Shown here in pieces: positions 55,330 to 64,000 of a DNA stretch of 64,000 nucleotides. Position 1 is the first letter of the stretch. Every line of letters starts with the position of its first letter. The notes below the pieces were generated by a model, which was not told where the DNA came from, did not search any database, and was given only the letters and a program-made list of their open reading frames with translations. The DNA is from Drechmeria coniospora (Eukaryota > Ascomycota > Sordariomycetes > Hypocreales > Ophiocordycipitaceae). A program made the position numbers and the translations under genes. The stretch covers positions 10,040,520 to 10,104,519 of the forward strand of contig NC_054389.1 of the NCBI RefSeq assembly GCF_001625195.1. Reading direction: 5' to 3'.

Positions 55330-56748
55330 TCACCTCTCCATGTCTGCATCCACCTTGCGCCTCTTGTCGGCGTCGTGGCGATCCGCATCCCCGTCTCGGG
55401 ACGTGCTCCGCTTCCGACTCCTGCGATTGTCGTCGTGGCGCCGCCTCGGGGAGCGCGAGCGGGATCGCGTCCGTGATCGGCGGCGGCGGTAGTCGTCGTC
55501 ATCTCGCGTGCGATAGCTGTCTCCTCCGTCTCCTCTGTCCCGCATGTCAGCACCCTTCCTTGGGCCCAGCGGGATCGCGTTGGCGCCGTTGGCACCCCTC
55601 TCGTCGGATCGGAACCGGTCGTCGTCGGGTCGGAACCGGTCGTCTCCGTCGAATTTACTGCTGCCAGTCCTGTCCCCTCGCCGCCCAGAGTCATCGTGCC
55701 TCTGCCCCCACTGACCAGTATCCTCCGACCTCATGTCCCTGTACTTGGTGGCGCCCTTGCGGCCGAGCTTGGTCATGTCCCTCCTCTGGAGGTACTCGGG
55801 CAGGGCCTCGCGGTTCCTCACATCGTCCTGTATGCGGCTGCCCATAATGTCCCGCTGCAGCAGGCCGGCGGCCTCGGTCTCGGCCTGGAAGAAGGCGCCC
55901 TTGTGGTAGTACTTTTGCATGAAGCTCATCTTGCCCTTGGCATCCTTTTCGTCTCGCTGTTTCGCAAGGTGCTCCTCGTCCTCGGCCGCCCGCTCCTCGG
56001 CCGTGAGATTGCGTCGCCGCTCGACCTCCTCGAGTTCCTTCTCACGCTCCTCGACGGCGGTGCGGGCGCGCTTGAGCCGCTTGAGCTCACGGACCCGCCA
56101 CGCGGCTTCCTCGGCGGCCGGGTCGAGTTCGTCGGTGGTGTCGACGTCGGATTCGGCATTTTCCTCGTCGTCCCAGTGTTTCTTGCCAGCGGCGCGGGCG
56201 GCGAGGTCCTTTCGGATCTGCTCCTCGACGAGGTCGTCCGTCGCCTTCTTCTTCGCCTCCTCCTCGGCCTCGCGCGCAGCCTCGTCGGCGTCTTGCTTGG
56301 CCGTCTTGGCCCGCTGGCTCTTTGGTACGAACTTGGGCCGCATCATGAGCTTCCTCGGCGCCTCCTCCTCGCTGCTGCTGCTTGCCTCGTCCGACCCGCT
56401 CTCGTCCTCCTCGTCATCGTCATCGTCCGACCCGCCGCTCTCATCCTCGTCCTCGGTGACGAAACCCTGCTCGGCGGCGAGCCTCTCTGCCCTCTGGGTG
56501 GCCTTCCTTCGCTCCGCTGCTTCCCTCTCGCGCTCGTTCTGCCGCGCATTGAGGTCGATGCGGTTGAGGTTGCTGATGATCTTGCCTGCACTCGCGGCCT
56601 TGGGTGGTGGTGGGATCTTGGGCCCGGGCGCGACCGCCGTTTCACCGTCGTCGCTATCGGATTCTGAGGAAGATGAGGCGCCTGTGGCCTTTCCGGCACG
56701 GTGGCGAGCCGGCCGGATGGGGTTTGCCGTCATGCGTTTGGGAGGCAT
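55330..56748 (-). CDS. MFAP1 family spliceosomal protein
   Basis: Intronless 472-residue protein, extremely charged. MFAP1 is a component of the spliceosomal B complex and is needed for pre-mRNA splicing. Seen: NPIRPARHRAGKA at the N-terminus, an acidic Ser tract (SSSSESDSDD), a long Glu/Arg/Lys helix from about 70 to 270 (RQNEREREAAERRKA, RELKRLKRARTAVEER), then the family signature at about 280-340: MSFMQKYYHKGAFFQ, followed by DDVRNREALPEYLQRRDM and GRKGATKYRDMRSEDT. The C-terminus is an RD/RS-rich tail (RRRRSRTRSRSRSPRRR), unusual among short MFAP1 versions and typical of splicing factors. The start is the first of two close ATGs. A 323-residue frame on the opposite strand is its shadow. 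Confidence 0.92.
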   Translation of the reverse strand: MPPKRMTANPIRPARHRAGKATGASSSSESDSDDGETAVAPGPKIPPPPKAASAGKIISNLNRIDLNARQNEREREAAERRKATQRAERLAAEQGFVTEDEDESGGSDDDDDEEDESGSDEASSSSEEEAPRKLMMRPKFVPKSQRAKTAKQDADEAAREAEEEAKKKATDDLVEEQIRKDLAARAAGKKHWDDEENAESDVDTTDELDPAAEEAAWRVRELKRLKRARTAVEEREKELEEVERRRNLTAEERAAEDEEHLAKQRDEKDAKGKMSFMQKYYHKGAFFQAETEAAGLLQRDIMGSRIQDDVRNREALPEYLQRRDMTKLGRKGATKYRDMRSEDTGQWGQRHDDSGRRGDRTGSSKFDGDDRFRPDDDRFRSDERGANGANAIPLGPRKGADMRDRGDGGDSYRTRDDDDYRRRRSRTRSRSRSPRRRHDDNRRSRKRSTSRDGDADRHDADKRRKVDADMER

Positions 56749-57233
56749 GTTGGGAGGCCGGTTCGAAGGTGTTGTTAATTGGAGAGTGAGCGGTTCGAGA
56801 TGGCGCAGCTGAAAACAGCGGCGAGGGAACGTCGCTTACCCTATACCAACCCCCGGTTCGTGACTGATGGCCGCTTTCGATTGTGAAAATATTGTCAAAG
56901 GTCGTTTGACGGTGATCAAAGGATATTCGGATTTCTCGCGGCACTTATAGTATGCTGAGTACCTTTTTTCATTGTACTGCGAGTCCGAGGCATCATTTTG
57001 TGTTTTAGGCATTTACATCGAGTATTTGGCGGATAACTGTTTATTTACTTGCATCCATACATGCATGTACTATGTACCGACAGTGCACAGCTATTTGCCA
57101 CACTGCCCCTCACACATGGCCATCCCCTCTCAGTTCAGGTCAGCTCATACTTACACTTTTGCATCTCAGTTGCATCATCCACGATCTAATTAACAATTGA
57201 TCACACCCGGATCTCACCCGGCGAGGCATTGAA
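56749..57233. other. Divergent promoter region
   Basis: 485 bp between the divergent MFAP1 and MAT2B-like genes. It contains AT-rich sequence near 57180-57205 and no gene. Confidence 0.5.
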
Positions 57234-58565
57234 ATGAGCCAAAGGACAGTGCTAGTGACGGGAGCCACGGGTCTTCTCGGCAGAGAAGTGGTGACCACCT
57301 TTCACCTTGGAGGATGGACTGTCAGAGGAACAGGTCACTCCCGCGCGGACGGAGTTGATGTCCTCAAAGTTGACATACAGAAGGAAAGGGAGGTAGCAAA
57401 GCTCCTAGATGAGACAAAGTCAGTACGAAATGCGAGGACACGACATGCAAGAGGATGCGCTGACAGGGTACTCGATCGCTGCAAGACCGGACGTCATTGT
57501 TCACTGTGAGGAGCCTCTCACTCCCGCTCCTCGAGGGCCTCGAGGCCTTCTGGACGGCGAGATCTGACAGATTCCAGGTGCGGCCGAACGATTTCCAGAC
57601 AAGGTAGACAAGGATCCCGAGGGTGCGAGAGCGCTCAACGTGGCGGCCAGCCGGAGGCTCGCCAAGCTCTCGGCAGGGCGCGACATAATTCTCATCTACA
57701 TCTCCACCGACTACGTCTTTCCTGGCCCGCCTGGTGAGGCACCTTATGAAGCGGATGGAGTTCCGAAACCGACAAATTTGTACGGCCAGACGAAGCTTGA
57801 CGGTGAGCGAGCAGTGCTGGAAGCATACGATGAAGCAGGAAAAAAAGGCTCCGCCGTCGTCCTCCGCATTCCTGTCGTGTATGGGCACGCGCAGACGCCG
57901 GCCGAGAGTGCGGTGAACACGCTCTTCGAAACGGTGTGGGAAGCCCAGAAAGCGGGTGCCAAAGTCAGCATGGACGACTGGGCAATTCGCTACCCGACGA
58001 ATACCGAAGACATTGGACGCGTGTGCCGCGGTATGTCTCGGCTTATATTCTCCTCCCACTCCCTCCCGGCACCATGTCTCAAGGCACTGCCTCTGCCCTC
58101 GGGCCATTTGGCAACACCGCCCCCTACCTACAGGCATGTCTGCACTCGCACATGGGCGCACAGTATGTGCACAGAAGAGCAAATTCTCCAGTGCACACTC
58201 GTGCTCGTACATGTTCGCGCACATGGGCTCCCGGGGGCGCGCTTGAGTAGTGCTGACGGTTTGCCCTAGATGTGGCAGTCAAATATGTCGAAACGACAGA
58301 CCGAGAAGTGCTGCCGACGATCCTTCACTTCTCAAGCGAAGACAAGATGACAAAGTATGAGATCTGCCAACGATTCGGCGAGATCATGGGTCTGCCGACG
58401 ACGAACATCGTACCCAACAGGGCGGGCAACGACCCCAAGGCTACTGTCCAGAGGCCGTTCGATTGTCACCTGAGCACTCGAGGGCTTCGGGAGCTGGGCA
58501 TCGACGTCTCGACGTGCGACTTTACCGCGTGGTGGCGGAGGGAAGTCGGTGCCTTTCGAAAGTAA
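57234..58565 (+). CDS. MAT2B/RmlD-like NAD(P)-dependent reductase
   Basis: Four exons, 57234-57418, 57486-57505, 57578-58030 and 58270-58565, give 317 residues, the family length. A Rossmann start TVLVTGATGLLGREVV (GxxGxxG) leads through the spliced junction LLDETKPDVIVHCAAERFPD to IYISTDYVFPG, YGQTK (the YxxxK pair of extended short-chain dehydrogenases), LRIPVVYG and CQRFGEIMGLPT. The nearest families are the regulatory beta subunit of methionine adenosyltransferase (MAT2B) and dTDP-4-dehydrorhamnose reductase (RmlD). Fungal members are usually annotated as one or the other, and the sequence cannot decide. Exon 2 is only 20 nt, and the last intron (239 bp) is long for this window. If exon 2 is skipped or read through, stops follow quickly. 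Confidence 0.88.
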
Positions 58566-60535
58566 GCCCGAACGACAGCAAAGGTCAAGACGCATACCGG
58601 TGCATATTTGCCTGTATGCCCGTTCGGATCGGAAATGCGATGGATGGGCCGGACGGCTTGCGACGGCCGAGAGGATGGTCATATTCTGGGATGTAGGCAA
58701 GAGTCGACGCTCAGCGGCAGGATGGATGTAACACGAGCGTGACCTGGGGGCCAGCGGTGCCATATTCAGCGAGCACATGCAGAAGCTGTTTCATGCTGGC
58801 ACAGATGTGGCAACTGCCTGGGAGATCTTGCCTTGTACTCTGGAAAGCCACTATGAGCATATCGTAGGCGTGCATGCGAATCTTGTCCAGGACTCTGGGA
58901 TGGCTACTACGAGCACGCAGTAGGCGTGCATTCGCATGAAAGTAGATGCAGAGACAGCAGATGTGGCTTTGAGACAAGGAATGAAAGCCACGAGTTGGCG
59001 TCGCCAGAGGCATGTCCCCAGTCCCAGTTGCTTGGTGGGGGGAGATAGGGATGGATTACAGGCGAGCAGGCGAGCAGGCGAGCAAGCCAGCCAGCCAGCA
59101 AAAAAGATAGGTTTCCAGATGATAAGTGACATAATTTTCGTTAGTTGATTGCAGAAATTGGCCCCCGACGAAATGGGCGTCGAAGGAGGGCGTCGAAGGA
59201 GACCGCCCCCCCCCCCTTCCCTAAAACGCAAGGGGAGCAATGGGCAACTTGAATGAAATTTGGCAATAGTGGGAGGGTATTTCGCAACTTAAATGCATGG
59301 GTGAAGCCGTTGATTGGATACAGGCGGCGGCGAAAGAGGAGAGGAGGAGGAGGAGGAGGAGGAGGATTGGCAGGTTGGCAGGTTGGCAGGTTGGCGGATT
59401 GACGGATTGACGGATTGACGGATCGATGGGTTGACGGGTTGACGGAGGGTTGGCAGCATACAGGCACACCGTGCTCCGTACTGAGAGAGGAATAGGAACG
59501 AGAGGAATGTGCTCATCCCAGAAGGTTCCGTTCCGTTCCAGGCTGAGGAGGGGACTGGACGTGAGTGGGCGAAATGGGCGATGGAGCTCGCGCCATCGCC
59601 AGTGCGGGCTTAGGCATGTCTCGTTCGCAGCAGTAGCGAGGACGATGCTTTGTGCGGGCGACGCACGCTTAAGGGACAAAAACAAAATGAAATGCCAGCG
59701 TTGGTGCCCTTGACGACCAGGGAACCATCGGGCTATCGGACGATGGTATTTCTCTCCTTTACCTCGTCTCTGTCGTTTATCATCTCTCCCCTTACGATCG
59801 TTGGTCCGAGAGTTCAGCGGTTGTTGCCGGCGATGTGTGCGGCCTTTTTTCCGCAGAACCAGAACAGATGACAGATTGCCATCAATCCACCCACCAACAT
59901 CATCCATCATCGCCTGCCGACGACAAACCCGACTTTCCATTCCGCTCGACTGTGGTGCCAACAGACGACACTCACACTCTGACGAGCCTCCGACGACCCG
60001 CCTCCGACGAGCTGCCGACGGAGACACGGACGGAATACAGGGAGCAAGCTTGGTAGCCGATCGACGTGGTAGCCTTTTCAACCACGCCACTGCTCAGGCG
60101 CTCGGATCGGATCGGCTCACATCGAATTGAGCCTCTTGATTCGGCCTCGCTCAAAGGAAACAACAGATAGCAAACAGCAAAGAGGACAAAAGCAACGTGG
60201 TGGCATACGAGATCGCGATTACGGGCGGGTCGAAATCGAGTTACGAGCAATAAATAATCATACACGACACGTACGCCAAAAACGAAAGCAGTCTAAGCGA
60301 AATCTCGGCTCGAGAGAGAAAAAGAAAGGAAAATCTCGATTGTCGAGATCGACCAGTACTGCGTGTCGCTGTCCTGATTGCCGGCCAGGGCTTTGCTTCG
60401 GTAGCCGGAATCCTTCGCACCCGTTGGTTGGTGGCGGCACAGGCACAGGTAGGTCCCTGGCGCTGCGCTGGACTGGACCCCCGCCCGCTGGACGCCCCGC
60501 TAGCCGCCCCTCTGGTGAGGGCCTAACGGACGGCA
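58566..60535. other. Intergenic plus 5' leader of the RA-PH gene
   Basis: No gene supported in nearly 2 kb. It holds a GCGAGCAG array (59060-59085) that changes into CAGC units, a degenerate 8-bp array (59335-59455) and, towards 60535, probable promoter and leader of the next gene. A 289-codon minus frame (59221-60090) reads through repeats and is not credible. Confidence 0.5.
59335..59455. repeat. GAGGAG run and degenerate 8-bp tandem array
   Basis: A (GAG)n tract at about 59337-59366 runs directly into GGTTGGCA units, then GATTGACG, then GGTTGACG units: about a dozen 8-bp repeats that drift in sequence along the array. Confidence 0.85.
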
Positions 60536-63500
60536 ATGGACAGCGCCATGGCCACTCTGCAGGCTCCCTCAGCGCCGCCCGACTTTCCCCTGCCGCCGCT
60601 GCAACGTCAGACGTCCCGGTATCGCAACCTGCGAGGCAAAAGCATATCGTCGACGCAACCTTTCGAGATCTTCCACGACGTCAGAGGGGACCCCTTCGGC
60701 ACGAGCCAGAGCCGTCCGTCATGGCTGTCCTCGCGACCGGCGCCTCGACGGCGCTCCAAGAGCTTTGCGAGCGTCCGCTACGCGCCCGCCCAGATGCAGA
60801 TGGAGCTGGAGATGGAGAGGCGTCGACCGATGGATATGGAGACGCAGTCGCTCAGGGTGCGGCACAAGCAGCCGGTGTACCGAGGGCACGAGTACGAGTT
60901 CGAGTACGGTTACGATGACGAATGCAAAAGGCACGCAGTACCGGTCGTGCACGCGCTGCACCCTGGACACGCCGGCGGCTACCATCCGCCGACTAGCACA
61001 GCGCAGCCTCGGCGGCGGGTGGGGATGGTGGGCACGGCACGCTCGCCGCCACCGCCGCTCCCCACCTTTATTCTCAATCCCAAACCAGTCAATGTCGCAA
61101 ACAATGCGCGGATCGAAGCCTTGGAGGACGCCCTCAGATCACCCTTGTACGACCTCGAGCACTCGCCGTCCAAAGCCGCGAGGGAGACGGACGATTTAGA
61201 CAGGCAAACCGCTCACGCCGTTACTGACTCGACGCCACCCTCCAGCTGGTCATCACCAACCTCGGATTTTCCGCAGGACCAGGACGACGACGACGAGCAC
61301 GACGACGACGAGGACTTTGAGCATTACCAGCACATCCGGGACGACGACGAAGACTACGACGACGAGGGAGAGCACGAGAGAGAGCACGCGAGAGAGCACA
61401 AGAGAGAGCACGAGAGAGAGCACGAGCACGAGCAGAGCCAAGGTCATCGCCACGACCTAGACGAACATCGCCATAGTCGTCTCGAGCCCGAAGCCGACCC
61501 CGAAATCGAGACTCGAAGATCGCCGCCGCCGCCGCCGCCTCCCTTGTCCTTTTCCTTCCCATTTTCGGAACCGCGACCGGCGGAGGAGGCGCGACGACCC
61601 AAGGGAACTGCAGCCGCCGGCTCGACACCCCTAGATCCCCTCGGAAGCCCGTGGAAGCGACCGGCTCAGGACGAAGAGGAAAAGGAAAAGGAAAAGGAAA
61701 AGGAAAAGGAAAAGGAAAGGGAAAGGGAAGAGAAGAGCGCCCGCGTCGCCGACGAGATCGCCCGACTCGAGGCCGAGACCGACCGGATACTTGCCGAGCA
61801 GCGCAAGCTCGATCTCCAGCGCCTTCACGCCTCCCTCCCGACGCCGGCCAAGCCCGTCGCGGCCGACAAGCCGTCGTCGCCGGTGAAACCCACGACTCCC
61901 ACCTCGACGCCGAAGCAGAAGCGCTCGCGCCTCGGCCTCGACAAAATCCCCTCCCTCCTGAGACGCAGACGGTCGAATGCGGCCGACACGATGAATCCCA
62001 ACGACCCAAGCAACCCCAACAACGCGACCCCTCCTCCTCTGCCCTCCAACCGCGGAACCCCCTCCGCCGTCGCCTCCGCGAGACCGAACCATAGCCAGCG
62101 TCCGAGCGTGAGTGCCGTCGATGACTCGTCGTTGCCTGTGACCGCCATGAGCGAAGACGCCGTCGTCGCCGCCGCCGCCGCCGCCTCCAAGCCTGCGGCC
62201 ATGCCCTTTGATGCGCCCGCCTCCGCCAGCAACGGCGGCGAGAGGGTACGTTTCGGCACCCATCGAACCTACGTCCGAATGAGCTCACCAGCTGACATTC
62301 TTCCCCTCTTGCTCTTCCCCCCCACACAGTCGGTTGTCGTTCGATGCGATACCTTCATCACCACCGTCACCGTCACCGCCGACACCTCACCCGGCGACAT
62401 CATCCAAACCGTCGCGAGACAGACGAAGCATCCCGTGACCGCCTCCACCTCGGTCCTTCTCGAGGCCTACTCCGCCCTCGGCCTCGAGCGTCCTCTTCGC
62501 CGCTACGAGCGGGTCCGCGACACGCTGAATTCCTGGGACAGCGATCAGCAAAACTCGCTCATCGTCGTCGCGAGCGAGACCGTCAGCAACGACCAGAACC
62601 TCGACATCGACTCCGTCGACCGCACCGACGACCCGCCCCCGGGCTTCTGCGTCCAGCTTCACCACTCCTCCCGACCGGGCAAGTGGCAGAAGCGCTGGAT
62701 GACCCTCCTCGACAGCGGTCAGATGTTCCTCTCCAAGCGACCCGACGCCGGCCCCTCCGACAAGGACAGCACCGTCGTCTGCCACCTCTCCGACTTCGAC
62801 ATATACAAGCCCAAGGAGAGCGAGCTGCGGCGGAACCTCAAGCCGCCCAAGAAGTTCTGCTACGCCATCAAGAGTCAGCAAAAGACCTTCGTCTTCCCCA
62901 ACGGCACCAACTTCGTCCACTTCTTCTGCACGGACGATCATCAGCTCGCCACCCGCTTCTTCGACCTCGTTCACGGCTGGCGGAGCTGGTACCTCGCCAG
63001 CAAGCTGGTGCCCCCCGAGGAGGAGATCAGCGCTCCTCCGCCGCCGCCCAATTTCAGCAACCCCTTGATCAACAGGGCAAAGTCGAACAAGGAAACCTTG
63101 CGCATCTCCATCGACGGCAGCGGAGAGCCGCTCATGGACGTCAGCGGCTTCAAGGCGCCCGACATCTCGACCCTCACCCTGCCACCCCGCAAGACGTCGT
63201 CCAAGGGCTCGTCCGGGAGCAAGTCGTCACCCACAAGCCCCGACGGGCCCGGGACCTTCTCCTCCGAAGGTCTCCTCGGCGACGGCTACGAGAAGCGCCG
63301 GCAGGCCGAGGCGGCGACGAGAGCGGCCAACAAATCGGCCAAAGTCGAAGGTCCCTACACCGAAGGTCCCTCTCTCCTGAACGGCGGCATCCCCTCGAAC
63401 ACGACGACCGCCGCGGAGACCAAGTCTTGGTTTCCCTCGGCTTCCGAGCACACGGCCCGCATCCGAGCCAATTCCCTCCACAACACCCGCCGACCCCCGA

Positions 63501-63994
63501 GGGTGACGGATCCTGACTTGCTCCGACGGGAGAATCCCATGCCTGCGCCGCTCCTCCAGTTTGACGACGCGACCCTGCCCCAGCCATCGCGCCATCACCA
63601 TCATGGACCCAAGTCGAGCCCCAACAGGACCCGCTCCATGGGGAGGCGCCCCGGCGCCGGCGGCGGACCGCTCATCGATTTCGCCACCGGCGGTCAGTCC
63701 GAGCCACTCCCGAACGGGCCGCCGAAGCGGACCGTATCCCGACGAGGTCTCCCCGCTTCGGCACCTGGCGTGCAAGGCCCTCCGTCGCACGAGCTTTCCC
63801 GGACCAGGAGCCGCTCGAGCGCGGGATCCGTCCGCAGCAGCCACTCCCGCCGTCACGGTCCCGACAACCATTCTGCGCCTCCCGTGCCTCCCTTGCCCAA
63901 CCGATCCCCGCGCCGCGATCAGTTCGACATGCCGGTGTCTCCCCAAGGCCGCGGGCTGCGCCGTCCCGAACCGCTCGTCGACCGTGCGCGGTAG
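60536..63994 (+). CDS. RA-PH domain adaptor (MRL/Grb7-like)
   Basis: Two exons, 60536-62245 and 62330-63994, with an 84-bp in-frame intron (GTACGT, AGCTGACA, ACACAG), give 1124 residues. The N-terminal 570 residues are low complexity: poly-Asp/Glu, an (REHE)-like repeat at about 280-305, and a (KE)n stretch at about 382-400 leading into a coiled coil (ARLEAETDRILAEQRK). A Ras-associating domain at about 571-655 (VVRCDTFITTVTVTADT, YSALGLERPLRRYERVRD) is followed by a pleckstrin-homology domain at about 672-790 (KWQKRWMTLL, KFCYAIKSQQKTFVF, LVHGWRSWYLASKL). This RA-PH pair occurs in MRL and Grb7 adaptors, which link Ras/Rap GTPases and phosphoinositides to the actin cortex. That role in fungi is inference. 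The stop lies six bases before the window end; GCGCGGTAGAC could instead hide a donor, so the true C-terminus may lie beyond. Confidence 0.85.
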   Translation: MDSAMATLQAPSAPPDFPLPPLQRQTSRYRNLRGKSISSTQPFEIFHDVRGDPFGTSQSRPSWLSSRPAPRRRSKSFASVRYAPAQMQMELEMERRRPMDMETQSLRVRHKQPVYRGHEYEFEYGYDDECKRHAVPVVHALHPGHAGGYHPPTSTAQPRRRVGMVGTARSPPPPLPTFILNPKPVNVANNARIEALEDALRSPLYDLEHSPSKAARETDDLDRQTAHAVTDSTPPSSWSSPTSDFPQDQDDDDEHDDDEDFEHYQHIRDDDEDYDDEGEHEREHAREHKREHEREHEHEQSQGHRHDLDEHRHSRLEPEADPEIETRRSPPPPPPPLSFSFPFSEPRPAEEARRPKGTAAAGSTPLDPLGSPWKRPAQDEEEKEKEKEKEKEKEREREEKSARVADEIARLEAETDRILAEQRKLDLQRLHASLPTPAKPVAADKPSSPVKPTTPTSTPKQKRSRLGLDKIPSLLRRRRSNAADTMNPNDPSNPNNATPPPLPSNRGTPSAVASARPNHSQRPSVSAVDDSSLPVTAMSEDAVVAAAAAASKPAAMPFDAPASASNGGERVRFGTHRTYVRMSSPADILPLLLFPPTQSVVVRCDTFITTVTVTADTSPGDIIQTVARQTKHPVTASTSVLLEAYSALGLERPLRRYERVRDTLNSWDSDQQNSLIVVASETVSNDQNLDIDSVDRTDDPPPGFCVQLHHSSRPGKWQKRWMTLLDSGQMFLSKRPDAGPSDKDSTVVCHLSDFDIYKPKESELRRNLKPPKKFCYAIKSQQKTFVFPNGTNFVHFFCTDDHQLATRFFDLVHGWRSWYLASKLVPPEEEISAPPPPPNFSNPLINRAKSNKETLRISIDGSGEPLMDVSGFKAPDISTLTLPPRKTSSKGSSGSKSSPTSPDGPGTFSSEGLLGDGYEKRRQAEAATRAANKSAKVEGPYTEGPSLLNGGIPSNTTTAAETKSWFPSASEHTARIRANSLHNTRRPPRVTDPDLLRRENPMPAPLLQFDDATLPQPSRHHHHGPKSSPNRTRSMGRRPGAGGGPLIDFATGGQSEPLPNGPPKRTVSRRGLPASAPGVQGPPSHELSRTRSRSSAGSVRSSHSRRHGPDNHSAPPVPPLPNRSPRRDQFDMPVSPQGRGLRRPEPLVDRAR
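61670..61740 (+). repeat. Coding purine tract encoding (KE)n
   Basis: About 70 bp of GAAAAG/GAAAGG hexamers, pure purine on the coding strand, encode alternating Lys-Glu. A related array of GAGAGAGCAC units at about 61366-61435 encodes alternating Arg/Glu/His. Both are inside the first exon of the RA-PH gene. Confidence 0.9.
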
Positions 63995-64000
63995 ACGACC

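Noticed and set aside
55696..56667. 323-codon plus-strand frame
   Set aside because: Antisense of the MFAP1 gene; Leu/Gly-rich complement of Glu/Arg codons.
59221..60090. 289-codon minus-strand frame
   Set aside because: Much of it is translation of the GAG and 8-bp repeats (poly-Leu, RQSVNPS-like units).
1..64000. tRNA or rRNA genes
   Set aside because: I looked for T-arm-like GGTTCGANTCC boxes with matching acceptor stems and found none that I can defend; a covariance-model scan would be decisive.

Overview
The window looks like nuclear DNA of a filamentous ascomycete. Evidence: GC-rich exons, no operons, and introns mostly of 48-120 bp with GTAAGT/GTATGT-like donors, CTRAC branch sites and YAG acceptors. 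The proteins are of the Pezizomycotina kind (fused DhaK-DhaL kinase, Spt21/Ams2 GATA factor, DUF4048 protein, rds1-like ferritin-fold protein). A hypocrealean Sordariomycete is my best guess, but that is inference from protein flavour and I could not run a search.

I support 18 protein genes plus one decayed gag-like relic, most with spliced models reconstructed from the sequence. Left part (1-12.4 kb): a METTL25-type methyltransferase (-), the SNARE Tlg1 (+), the mRNA export factor Gle1 (-), then a gene-poor stretch of about 4.9 kb. Middle-left (12.4-29.5 kb): Ssd1 (+), an rds1-like secreted ferritin-fold protein (+), Mkt1 (-), a 2-oxoglutarate/Fe(II) dioxygenase (+) and a Lig4-like ATP-dependent DNA ligase (-). 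Middle (29.5-44.3 kb): a 2.7 kb gene-free stretch, a DUF4048 protein (+), a DUF4188 protein (-), dihydroxyacetone kinase (+), Sm D2 (-), 3-hydroxyisobutyryl-CoA hydrolase (+) and the gag-like relic (-). Right (47.8-64 kb): an Spt21/Ams2-type GATA factor (+), DNA polymerase alpha subunit B (+), the spliceosomal MFAP1 protein (-), a MAT2B/RmlD-like reductase (+) and an RA-PH adaptor (+) whose stop codon lies six bases before the window ends.

The genes are mostly unrelated housekeeping functions. The loose themes are mRNA fate (Gle1, Ssd1, Mkt1, Sm D2, MFAP1) and DNA replication/repair and histone regulation (Lig4-like ligase, Pol12, Spt21/Ams2). I see no secondary-metabolite cluster, virus, CRISPR array or complete transposon, and no tRNA or rRNA gene that I could recognise.

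The most unusual signal lies between the genes. The 9-mer TACGGAGTA (or TACTCCGTA) occurs at least 30 times by eye, against about 0.5 expected in random sequence of this size on both strands. All copies sit in long gene-free intervals and are embedded in GTAC-rich DNA; none is in an exon annotated here. It forms palindromes, overlapping tandem copies and inverted pairs, and is absent from about 11.7-23.7 kb and 47-64 kb. This is the best candidate in the window for an undescribed element.
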